From: Oricola sp.
GTDB lineage: Bacteria; Pseudomonadota; Alphaproteobacteria; Rhizobiales; Rhizobiaceae
Assembly: GCF_022763245.1 (NCBI RefSeq)
Contig: NZ_JALEGV010000005.1
Span: 240,717 to 304,716, forward strand
Direction: 5' to 3'
Length of the DNA: 64,000 nt
Shown here: piece after piece, positions 57,717 through 64,000 of the stretch
How the letters are laid out: every line of letters begins with the position of its first letter
Position numbering within the stretch: the stretch's first letter is position 1
Position numbers and translations under genes: made by a program
Notes under the pieces: model-generated
The model's database searches: none
What the model was told of the DNA's origin: nothing
The model's input: the letters and a program-made list of their open reading frames with translations, nothing else

Positions 57717-58203
57717 CGATCCTGCCACGCGCGACGATTTCGGCTATCATGATCCGGGCCTGGGCACGCTGCGGGACGACTGGAACATCGAGGCGTGGTG
57801 CGGACGGCTCGACTACGACGGCGATCACTGCGACCTGACCCTCTACGAGACCGAGGCGGACGGATTTCCCGATGCCGATCCGAGGCCGTCGGGCCTTGGC
57901 CGGCTGCGCGATGTGCAGGCGCGGATGACGACGCATTTCCTGCCGCGCGCCATCGAGGCCGTGATCGCCGCGCGCACGGCCCGGCTGAACTGGCGGGACG
58001 GGCCGCCGGCGGATCGCTGGGGGCCGGTCGAAGTGGCGGTGGAAACCGACAATTCGCTCTGGCTTTCGGTCTATGAGGGCGAGACGGACGAGTATTCCCT
58101 GTGGATCGTCGCCTTCGACGATTCCGATCTGCCAAGAGAGGTCCGGCGGACATCCTATGTGGCCGCGCAGACGCGTCTGTCACAGGCCGGCAGAATGGTG
58201 TGA
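57706..58203 (+). CDS. Unrecognised acidic protein coupled to ccdB
   Basis: A 165-residue, strongly acidic and Trp-containing soluble protein that I cannot assign. The C-terminal half has repeating strand-like segments (VEVAVETDNSLWLSVYEGE then YSLWIVAFDD). Its ATG lies in the last codons of ccdB (11-base overlap), so it is expressed with the toxin-antitoxin pair. It might be a third module component or a cargo gene. No function is proposed. Confidence 0.7.
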   Translation: MAFDDPATRDDFGYHDPGLGTLRDDWNIEAWCGRLDYDGDHCDLTLYETEADGFPDADPRPSGLGRLRDVQARMTTHFLPRAIEAVIAARTARLNWRDGPPADRWGPVEVAVETDNSLWLSVYEGETDEYSLWIVAFDDSDLPREVRRTSYVAAQTRLSQAGRMV

Positions 58204-58244
58204 AACGCGGCGCTCGGCACAACTTCGCCCCCATGATCGCCCCT

Positions 58245-58273
58245 TTGCAAGCGTTGCGATTTGGGCCTATAGT
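58245..58273 (+). promoter_or_regulatory. Strong sigma-70-type promoter upstream of greA
   Basis: TTGCAA (58245-58250) and TATAGT (58268-58273) are separated by exactly 17 bases. The transcript should start at about 58280, some 110 bases before the greA ATG. Confidence 0.65.
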
Positions 58274-58291
58274 CGCCCGCTGAAGACGTGG

Positions 58292-58330
58292 CGGTTCCTG
58301 AGCGTTCGCTCCGGGGGCCGTTTTGTTTTG
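58292..58330 (+). terminator. Attenuator-like intrinsic terminator in the greA leader
   Basis: An imperfect stem pairs 58292-58303 with 58308-58320 (11 pairs, one mismatch, one bulge, loop GTTC) and runs directly into TTTTGTTTTG. It begins only about 12 bases after the predicted start, so it would end most transcripts as an RNA of about 50 bases. A second hairpin CCGGCG/CGCCGG follows at 58335-58353. Confidence 0.65.
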
Positions 58331-58388
58331 TGCTCCGGCGGAACGCGCGCCGGGCCGCACTTGGGGCCAAGAAGAAGGAACGGGCCAA

Positions 58389-58862
58389 ATGGATAAAGCG
58401 CCGATGACCGCGAACGGATTCGCGTCCCTCAAGGAGGAGTTGCGCTGGCGCCAGCAGGAAGAACGCCCACGGATCATCGAGGCGATCTCGGAAGCGCGTG
58501 CGCATGGCGACCTCTCCGAAAACGCGGAATACCATGCCGCCAAGGAAGCGCAGTCCCACAACGAGGGCCGCATCGCCGAGTTGGAAGACCTGATCAGCCG
58601 CGCCGAGGTGATCGACATCTCCAAACTGTCGGGCTCACGCGTGAAGTTCGGCGCCACCGTGACGCTGGCCGACGAGGACACCGACGAGGAGAAGGTCTAC
58701 CAGATCGTCGGCGACCAGGAAGCCGACGTGAAGGCCGGGCGCATCTCGATCTCTTCGCCGATCGCGCGCGCGCTGATCGGCAAGGACGAAGGCGATTCCG
58801 TCGAGGTGCAGGCGCCGGGCGGCGCGCACAGCTACGAAATCGTCAAGGTCACATGGATCTGA
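58389..58862 (+). CDS. greA: Transcription elongation factor GreA
   Basis: A 157-residue factor. The N-terminal coiled coil has the acidic tip [21 protein letters not shown] (in part, with the conserved D-x-x-E-N), which enters the RNA polymerase secondary channel and stimulates cleavage of backtracked RNA. The C-terminal FKBP-like domain has [18 protein letters not shown]. The start is the ATG at 58389 after AAGGAACGG. Its leader looks attenuated (see 58292-58330). Confidence 0.97.
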   Translation: MDKAPMTANGFASLKEELRWRQQEERPRIIEAISEARAHGDLSENAEYHAAKEAQSHNEGRIAELEDLISRAEVIDISKLSGSRVKFGATVTLADEDTDEEKVYQIVGDQEADVKAGRISISSPIARALIGKDEGDSVEVQAPGGAHSYEIVKVTWI

Positions 58863-58913
58863 CGCATCCGCGTACGCATCGCTGAAAACCCGTCTTGGTG
58901 AAAAACCGGCCCC

Positions 58914-59999
58914 ATGGCTCCCCGTTACGTCCCGGTGTCGGACACTGAAGTGATCGCAACGAATTTCGCCAGGCGCAATTCGGGCGGCACGACGGCGGTC
59001 ATCCAGCTGGTGCCTGAGCAGGCCAAGACGCTCAAGATCGCCGTGCTCGGCCAGTTGCTGACCGACAAGGTTCCGCGGCTGCGGCTTCGCCTTCGTGACC
59101 TGCCGGCGCTGTGGCGCCGGCCGAAGGCCAGGCCGTTTCGCATCTATCACTGCCGCCGCAACAACGAGATGATCTTCGGCATGATCCTGCGCGACGTGCT
59201 GCGCATGCCGATCCGGCTGATCTTCAACTCCGCCGCGCAGCGCGATCACAAGCCGGCGACCAAGTGGATGATCCGCCGCATGGACGCTGTGATCGCCACG
59301 AGCCGGGAATCCGGCAGTTACCTCAAGGTGCCCCACACCGTGGTCATGCACGGCACCGACATCGAGCGCTTCCATCCGCCCGTGTCGCCCGAGGACGATT
59401 TCGCCGCTGCCGGTCTGCCGGGCAAATACTGCGTCGGCTGCACCGGCCGGATCCGCCACCAGAAAGGCACCGACCTTTTCGTCGACGCGATGATCGCGCT
59501 GCTGCCGCGCCATCCCAACTGGACAGCGGTCATCACCGGGCAGATCACCTCCGACAACACGGCGTTTGCGGACGAGCTCAAGCAGCGCATCCGCGCGGCG
59601 GGGCTCTCCGAGCGCATCGTCTTTCTGGGCGAAGTGCCGGATATCGCCCGCTGGTATCGCCGCATGCATCTCTTCGTCGCTCCGTCGCGCAACGAAGGTT
59701 TCGGCCTCACGCCGCTGGAAGCGATGGCATCACAGACCCCGGTCGTCGCCAGCACCGCCGGCTCCTATCGCGCGATGATCCGCGAGGGCGTCAACGGATC
59801 GATCTTCCCGGCCGGTGATCTCGAAGCGCTGACCGCCAGGCTGGAGCCGTATTTCGCCGACCCGGACATGGCCGCGCGCCACGGTGACGCTGCGCTCGAC
59901 GTCGTGCGCGCGGACTTCTCGCTCGCCGCCGAGGCAAGCGGCATCCGCGAGGTCTATTACGCCTTGTGGGCGAGCGCGGCGCCGGGCCTTGCAAAGTAG
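58914..59999 (+). CDS. Glycosyltransferase family 4 protein (LpcC-like LPS core mannosyltransferase)
   Basis: A 361-residue glycosyltransferase. The C-terminal GT4 nucleotide-sugar motif is EGFGLTPLEAMASQTPVVAS; the middle has VGCTGRIRHQKGTDLFVDAM. The first 90 residues are a basic N-terminal region. Position next to greA and overall pattern suggest the rhizobial LpcC, which adds mannose to the inner Kdo of LPS. The GT4 call is firm, the LpcC call is inference. Confidence 0.75.
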   Translation: MAPRYVPVSDTEVIATNFARRNSGGTTAVIQLVPEQAKTLKIAVLGQLLTDKVPRLRLRLRDLPALWRRPKARPFRIYHCRRNNEMIFGMILRDVLRMPIRLIFNSAAQRDHKPATKWMIRRMDAVIATSRESGSYLKVPHTVVMHGTDIERFHPPVSPEDDFAAAGLPGKYCVGCTGRIRHQKGTDLFVDAMIALLPRHPNWTAVITGQITSDNTAFADELKQRIRAAGLSERIVFLGEVPDIARWYRRMHLFVAPSRNEGFGLTPLEAMASQTPVVASTAGSYRAMIREGVNGSIFPAGDLEALTARLEPYFADPDMAARHGDAALDVVRADFSLAAEASGIREVYYALWASAAPGLAK

Positions 60000-60146
60000 A
60001 CGCGGCGCAAAGCCCTCGATACGGCTCGCGCGGGCCGGCAAGACACCTTTCTATCCGGAATTCCACGGTATATGAGGGGCGGGTCCGGCGGCGTTCAGCA
60101 TTGCCGCCGGCATCTTGAACCTCAGAGCCGGACGCTGTTGATCCCG

Positions 60147-60881
60147 ATGTCACCACCTTCAGTCTCAATCGTCATTCCGTGCCGAAACGAAGCCGAGAAC
60201 CTGCCGATCCTGCTGGACGAAATCCGTACCGCGATGCAGGGCCGCGACTACGAGGTGATCGTGGTCAATGACGGCTCGACCGACGGCACCGCCGACGTCC
60301 TTGCGCAGGAAGCGGCACGGCCCGACTTCACGCTCCGCCATCTGCGCCACGACCGTTCGAGCGGTCAGAGCCTGGCGCTTCGATCCGGGGCGTTTGCGGC
60401 ACGCGGCGAGATCGTGGCGACCATCGACGGCGATTGCCAGAACGACCCGCAATACATTCCCGTGCTGATCGACGCGCTGGTCGGAGCTGGCGCGGAAACC
60501 GGCATTGCCGCAGGGCAGCGTCTCAAGCGCCGCGATTCGAAGGCCAAGCAGTTGGCCTCGCGCTTCGCCAACTGGCTGCGCGGCTCGATCCTGAAGGACA
60601 ATACGCGCGATTCAGGCTGCGGGCTGAAGGCCGTGCGCAGCGACATCATGCGACGCCTGCCCTTCTTCAACGGCACGCATCGCTTCCTGCCGGCGCTGGT
60701 CATCCAGGAAGGCTACGGCGTCGTTCACTGCGACGTCGTCGACCGGTCGCGGCGGCACGGACAATCGAATTACGGGATCATGGACCGGGGCCTGCGCGGC
60801 GCGCTCGACCTCGCCGGCGTCTGGTGGCTGGGACGGCGACGCAAGGTCGTGCCGCGCGTGGAGGAAATCACCCATGGCTGA
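60147..60881 (+). CDS. Glycosyltransferase family 2 (polyprenyl-phosphate sugar synthase type)
   Basis: A 244-residue enzyme of the dolichol-phosphate-mannose-synthase type: IPCRNEAENLP near the start, VVNDGSTDGTADVL, ATIDGDCQNDPQYIP (DxD region) and RRHGQSNYGIMDRGLRG near the end. It lacks membrane segments. It probably makes a polyprenyl-phosphate sugar for envelope glycosylation, for example of lipid A or LPS core. The gene overlaps the LAB_N gene by eight bases. Confidence 0.88.
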   Translation: MSPPSVSIVIPCRNEAENLPILLDEIRTAMQGRDYEVIVVNDGSTDGTADVLAQEAARPDFTLRHLRHDRSSGQSLALRSGAFAARGEIVATIDGDCQNDPQYIPVLIDALVGAGAETGIAAGQRLKRRDSKAKQLASRFANWLRGSILKDNTRDSGCGLKAVRSDIMRRLPFFNGTHRFLPALVIQEGYGVVHCDVVDRSRRHGQSNYGIMDRGLRGALDLAGVWWLGRRRKVVPRVEEITHG

Positions 60882-61206
60882 GTTCGTGCACGCGCTTCTG
60901 GCCTGGTTGAACGACGTCTTCGTCCAATCCTTCGACGCCTGGGTGGCGCTCGGTTTCATCGCGCAGATCTGCTTCACCATGCGGTTCGTGGTCCAGTGGA
61001 TCGCGTCTGAACGTGCGAAGCGCTCTGTCATGCCGATCGCGTTCTGGTTCTTCTCGCTGGCCGGCGGAAGCCTGCTCCTGATCTACGCCATCCAGCGCAA
61101 GGATCCGGTCTTCATCGCCGGACAGGGGTTCGGCCTGATCGTCTATGTCCGCAATCTCTGGCTCATCGCCAACGAGTACAAGGCCGCCCTGCCCAATCCG
61201 GATTGA
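60874..61206 (+). CDS. LAB_N (lipid-A-disaccharide-synthase N-terminal) domain membrane protein
   Basis: A 110-residue protein with three hydrophobic segments and the LAB_N pattern FIAQICFTMRFVVQWIASERAKRSVMPIAFWFFSL in part, then GQGFGLIVYVRNLWLI. Such proteins regularly neighbour GT2 genes and may act as flippase or partner of polyprenyl-linked sugars. It starts inside the end of the GT2 gene. Confidence 0.9.
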   Translation: MAEFVHALLAWLNDVFVQSFDAWVALGFIAQICFTMRFVVQWIASERAKRSVMPIAFWFFSLAGGSLLLIYAIQRKDPVFIAGQGFGLIVYVRNLWLIANEYKAALPNPD

Positions 61207-61212
61207 GGCCGC

Positions 61213-61716
61213 TCAGGCCGCACCCGCATTCGACGCGTCTTCGGCGTCGAAGGCGATCAGCCCTTCATCCTTGACCTTGCGAATCGTCAGCGCGGAACGC
61301 ACCGTGTCGACATTGTCGCTGGCGGTCAGTTCCTCCAGCACGAAACGCTGGAAGGTGCTGAAATCGGGCGCGACGCAATGCAGCAGGAAGTCGCTCTCGC
61401 CGGACACCATCCAGGCCTCGCGCACCAGCGGCCAATGCTCGGTCAGGGCGGCGAAGGCCTTCAGTTCGGCGTCTGACTGGTGGTGCAGGCCGACCAGACA
61501 GAAGGCGACGATCTCGCGGCCCAGCTTCGCTGCATCCAGGACGGCGCGGTAGCGCGCGATGACGCCCGCCTCTTCCAGGCGGCGCACGCGGCGCAGACAG
61601 GGCGGCGCCGACACGCCGACCCGGCTTGCGAGCTCGACATTGGTCATGCGCCCGTCATCCTGCAACTCGCGCAGGATGGCGAGATCGATGGAATCGAGTT
61701 CGAGGGCGTCCTTCAT
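61213..61716 (-). CDS. Lrp/AsnC-family transcriptional regulator
   Basis: A 167-residue protein. N-terminal helix-turn-helix (DSIDLAILRELQDDGRMTNVELASRVGVS in part) is followed by the RAM ligand-binding domain, in which GESDFLLHCVAPD is typical. It probably senses an amino acid. It is divergent from trxB with a 181-base region that holds a hairpin at 61864-61879. Confidence 0.92.
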   Translation of the reverse strand: MKDALELDSIDLAILRELQDDGRMTNVELASRVGVSAPPCLRRVRRLEEAGVIARYRAVLDAAKLGREIVAFCLVGLHHQSDAELKAFAALTEHWPLVREAWMVSGESDFLLHCVAPDFSTFQRFVLEELTASDNVDTVRSALTIRKVKDEGLIAFDAEDASNAGAA

Positions 61717-61863
61717 GGCAAGAGGAATATGGCCTGCCGCCGAAAGCCGCAACAGGAATGGACGGCTTTGCGCCTTTCGCGCCGCCCGAACGCTCTCTTC
61801 GCGCGCGACGGACTTGCGCCACGGAGGCCACGCACCTTAATAACGCTTGGAAATCACGGATAC

Positions 61864-61879
61864 GCGGACAGGCGTCCGC
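61864..61879 (+). promoter_or_regulatory. Hairpin ahead of the trxB ribosome site
   Basis: GCGGAC-AGGC-GTCCGC is a perfect 6-bp stem 18 bases upstream of the trxB ATG. It may be an operator for the divergent Lrp regulator or a structure in the trxB leader. Confidence 0.3.
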
Positions 61880-61897
61880 ATGCTATAAGGTGGACCC

Positions 61898-62875
61898 ATG
61901 ACGACTACGAAACACAGCCCGGTGCTGATCATCGGATCGGGACCGGCCGGCTATACCGCCGGCATCTACACCGCGCGCGCCATGCTGAGCCCCGTCCTCG
62001 TCGCCGGCATGGAACAGGGCGGCCAGCTGATGATCACCACCGATGTGGAGAACTATCCCGGCTACGCCGAACCCGTCATGGGCCCGTGGATGATGGAACA
62101 GATGCTGGAGCAGGCGAAGAACGTCGGCACCGAGGTCATCAACGACGTCATCACCGAGGTCGATCTGGACGCGCGCCCGTTCCGGGCCGTCGGTGACAGC
62201 GGCACGATCTACACCGCCGACGCACTGATCATCGCCACCGGCGCACAGGCCAAGTGGCTCGGCATCGACAGCGAGAAGACCTACATGGGCTACGGCGTTT
62301 CGGCCTGCGCCACCTGCGACGGCTTCTTCTATCGCGGCAAGGACGTCATCGTCGTCGGCGGCGGCAACTCGGCGGTGGAGGAATCGCTCTATCTCGCCAA
62401 TCTCGCCAAGTCTGTGACGCTGGTGCATCGCCGCAACGAATTGCGCTCGGAAAAGATCCTGCAGGAGCGCCTCTTCGCCAAGGAGAACGTGACCATCCTG
62501 TGGGACACGGTGATCGACGAGATTCTCGGCGCGAAGACCAACCCTGCCCTGCCCGCCGCCGTCAACGGCGCGCGGCTGAAGAACGTCAAGACGGGCGAGA
62601 CGACCGAGATGGCGGTCGACGGCGTGTTCGTGGCCATCGGTCACGCGCCTGCGGTCTCGCTCTTCGAGGGCAAGCTGAAGACGAAGCCGAACGGCTATCT
62701 GTGGACCGCGCCTGATTCGACGGCGACCAATGTGCCCGGCGTGTTCGCCGCCGGCGACGTGACCGACGACATCTATCGCCAGGCCGTCACCGCCGCGGGC
62801 ATGGGCTGCATGGCGGCGCTTGAAGTGGAACGCTATCTCGCGGCGCAGGACGCGGAACTGCAGGCGGCCGAATAG
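61898..62875 (+). CDS. trxB: Thioredoxin reductase
   Basis: A 325-residue flavoenzyme. FAD-binding GSGPAG at 13-18, redox-active C137-A-T-C140 (ACATCDG), NADPH-binding GGGNSAVEE at about 154-162, and the C-terminal FAD motif GVFAAGDVTD. It reduces thioredoxin with NADPH. The ATG follows AAGGTGG. The LysR gene follows 25 bases later, probably in the same transcript. Confidence 0.97.
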   Translation: MTTTKHSPVLIIGSGPAGYTAGIYTARAMLSPVLVAGMEQGGQLMITTDVENYPGYAEPVMGPWMMEQMLEQAKNVGTEVINDVITEVDLDARPFRAVGDSGTIYTADALIIATGAQAKWLGIDSEKTYMGYGVSACATCDGFFYRGKDVIVVGGGNSAVEESLYLANLAKSVTLVHRRNELRSEKILQERLFAKENVTILWDTVIDEILGAKTNPALPAAVNGARLKNVKTGETTEMAVDGVFVAIGHAPAVSLFEGKLKTKPNGYLWTAPDSTATNVPGVFAAGDVTDDIYRQAVTAAGMGCMAALEVERYLAAQDAELQAAE

Positions 62876-62900
62876 GCCGCCCGCATCGGGGGAGACGGGG

Positions 62901-63797
62901 ATGCCGCTCGACTGGGACAAATTGCGCGTGTTTCATGCCGCCGCCGAGGCCGGGTCGTTCACCCATGCCGGCGAGACGCTGCACATGTCGCAATCGGCCG
63001 TCAGCCGCCAGGTCTCCGCACTCGAGCACGAGGTCGGCGTCGCGCTGTTCAACCGCCACGCGCGCGGGCTGGTGCTGACGGAACAGGGCGAATTGCTGTT
63101 CCGCACGGCCAACGAGGTCTTCGTCAAGCTGGAGACGGTGCGCGCGCAACTGTCCGAATCGACCGAGCGCCCCTCCGGCCAGTTGCGGGTGACGACGACG
63201 GTCGGTCTCGGCTCCGGCTGGCTGACCTATCGCGTGCAGGATTTCCTGGAGCTCTATCCTGAAATTCAGCTGCACCTGATGCTGTCGAACGAGGAACTCG
63301 ACCTCAACATGCGGCAGGCGGATTGCGCGATCCGGCTGCGCGCGCCGTCACAGCCCGACCTGATCCAGCGCAAGCTGTTCACGGTGCATTTCCACGTCTA
63401 TGCCTCGCCGGCCTATGTGAACAAGCATGGCCGACCGGAGAAGCCCGAGGATCTCGACAACCACCGGATCATCGGCTTCGCCGAGCCCGCACCTGCCTAT
63501 CTGATGGAAATGCGCTCGTTCCTGACGCTCGGGCGCCCTGACGGCAAGCCGCGGGTTCCGGTTCTCGACATCAACTCGATCATGTCGATCAAGCGGGCCG
63601 TTCAGCGCGGCATCGGCATCGCCATGTTGCCGGACTACGCCGTTGAGCGAGACGCAGGGCTCGTGCAGTTGCTCGTCGATACCGAACTGCCGGCCTTCGA
63701 CACCTACTTCGTGTACCCGGAAGCCTTGCGCAACAGCGCCAAACTGCAGGCTTTCCGTGATTTCCTGATTTCCAAGGCGCGTAGCTGGGCCTACTGA
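62901..63797 (+). CDS. LysR-family transcriptional regulator
   Basis: A 298-residue regulator. The N-terminal helix-turn-helix is FHAAAEAGSFTHAGETLHMSQSAVSRQVSALE in part; the C-terminal 200 residues form the ligand-binding domain (RVTTTVGLGSGWLTYRVQDFLELYPEI). It follows trxB in the same direction, a neighbourhood conserved in rhizobia. Target and ligand unknown. Confidence 0.94.
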   Translation: MPLDWDKLRVFHAAAEAGSFTHAGETLHMSQSAVSRQVSALEHEVGVALFNRHARGLVLTEQGELLFRTANEVFVKLETVRAQLSESTERPSGQLRVTTTVGLGSGWLTYRVQDFLELYPEIQLHLMLSNEELDLNMRQADCAIRLRAPSQPDLIQRKLFTVHFHVYASPAYVNKHGRPEKPEDLDNHRIIGFAEPAPAYLMEMRSFLTLGRPDGKPRVPVLDINSIMSIKRAVQRGIGIAMLPDYAVERDAGLVQLLVDTELPAFDTYFVYPEALRNSAKLQAFRDFLISKARSWAY

Positions 63798-63841
63798 GCG
63801 CCGTCACGAATCTCGCATTGTGCGACGAACCGCTCTCCGAG

Positions 63842-63860
63842 CTATGCACTCAATGCATAG
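63842..63860. promoter_or_regulatory. Inverted repeat downstream of the LysR gene
   Basis: CTATGCA-CTCAA-TGCATAG has a 7-bp perfect stem, followed by further ATGCA-type repeats (63863-63870). It contains a T-N11-A LysR-type spacing. It lies between converging genes, so its role is unclear. Confidence 0.3.
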
Positions 63861-63916
63861 GTGCAATGCACAAGAGTACATTGTGTTCATGCGGCTCCGC
63901 CAGCATATTGGTCTTG

Positions 63917-64000
63917 TCAAGAACGAGCCGTATCCTCCTCCCACGGACGTTCGAGATTTCGAATGAGAAGGCTATCCTCCTCCCAGCCTTCCCATGACCA
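63917..64000 (-). CDS. C-terminal 27 residues of an unknown minus-strand protein (cut by window edge)
   Basis: A frame open from the right edge to a TGA at 63917-63919 reads an acidic, Trp-rich tail with the motif WEED twice, 14 residues apart. The 13-base direct repeat TATCCTCCTCCCA (63931-63943 and 63973-63985) encodes the repeat. It is too short to identify; it could also be a chance frame. Confidence 0.4.
   Translation of the reverse strand, partial: WSWEGWEEDSLLIRNLERPWEEDTARS

Noticed and set aside
63931..63985. 13-base direct repeats as mobile-element or attachment-site ends
   Set aside because: They lie in one open minus-strand frame and encode a repeated WEED motif, with no integrase, tRNA or transposase nearby.

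Overview
This 64-kb window looks like chromosomal DNA of an alphaproteobacterium of the order Hyphomicrobiales (Rhizobiales), closest in character to the Mesorhizobium/Nitratireductor side. This is inferred from gene content: an Smc of the alphaproteobacterial type, a rhizobial Porin_2-type porin, rpoD next to dnaG, a carB-greA-LPS glycosyltransferase-Lrp-trxB-LysR stretch, BioY, and EPS genes of rhizobial type. The DNA is GC-rich throughout, so most long reading frames opposite real genes are shadows. I see no rRNA, no convincing tRNA, no CRISPR array, no prophage and no insertion sequence.

Layout. 1-6.3 kb (minus strand): an exopolysaccharide locus (gmd fragment, an EPS-associated MarR-type regulator, nucleotide-sugar epimerase, UDP-glucose dehydrogenase, priming glycosyl-1-phosphate transferase, a NusG paralogue, and a secreted FecR-like protein). 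6.6-12.7 kb (minus): a tightly packed purine-degradation operon (puuE-allA-xdhA-xdhB-uraD-uraH), then bioY with a clear terminator. 13.5-25.9 kb: metallo-beta-lactamase-fold hydrolase, DUF1499 membrane protein, pyruvate phosphate dikinase, Smc, DsbA-like oxidoreductase, YjbQ, LysE exporter, GyrI-like protein, flavodoxin and uracil-DNA glycosylase. 25.9-36.4 kb: esterase, a small LuxR-type regulator beside a porin with a strong dyad between them, LysE exporter, GNAT enzyme, a cyanophycin-synthetase-like Mur ligase without its ATP-grasp half, a TonB-like DUF930 protein, SDR, methyltransferase, transglutaminase, and an overlapping DUF4160/DUF2442 pair downstream of rpoD. 36.4-43.3 kb: rpoD, dnaG, cidA/lrgB, an alpha/beta hydrolase and YqeY. 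43.5-58.2 kb: carA, GST, MscS, an NTF2-LuxR fusion regulator, several small enzymes, an MFS/ArsR pair around a perfect palindrome, carB, and a CcdAB toxin-antitoxin module wedged directly behind carB. 58.2-64 kb: greA with an attenuator-like leader, LPS-type glycosyltransferases, an Lrp regulator, trxB, a LysR regulator, and the tail of an unknown minus-strand gene.

The most interesting signals are regulatory: (i) a strong sigma-70-type promoter followed at once by an intrinsic-terminator hairpin ahead of greA, recalling the GraL leader of enterobacterial greA; (ii) two identical 8-bp palindromes bracketing the -10 box and start of ccdA, with the predicted transcript start on the second ATG; (iii) a 24-bp near-perfect dyad between a solo LuxR gene and a porin gene; (iv) an 18-bp perfect palindrome between ArsR and MFS genes. 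All functional statements rest on reading motifs by eye; no database search was run.
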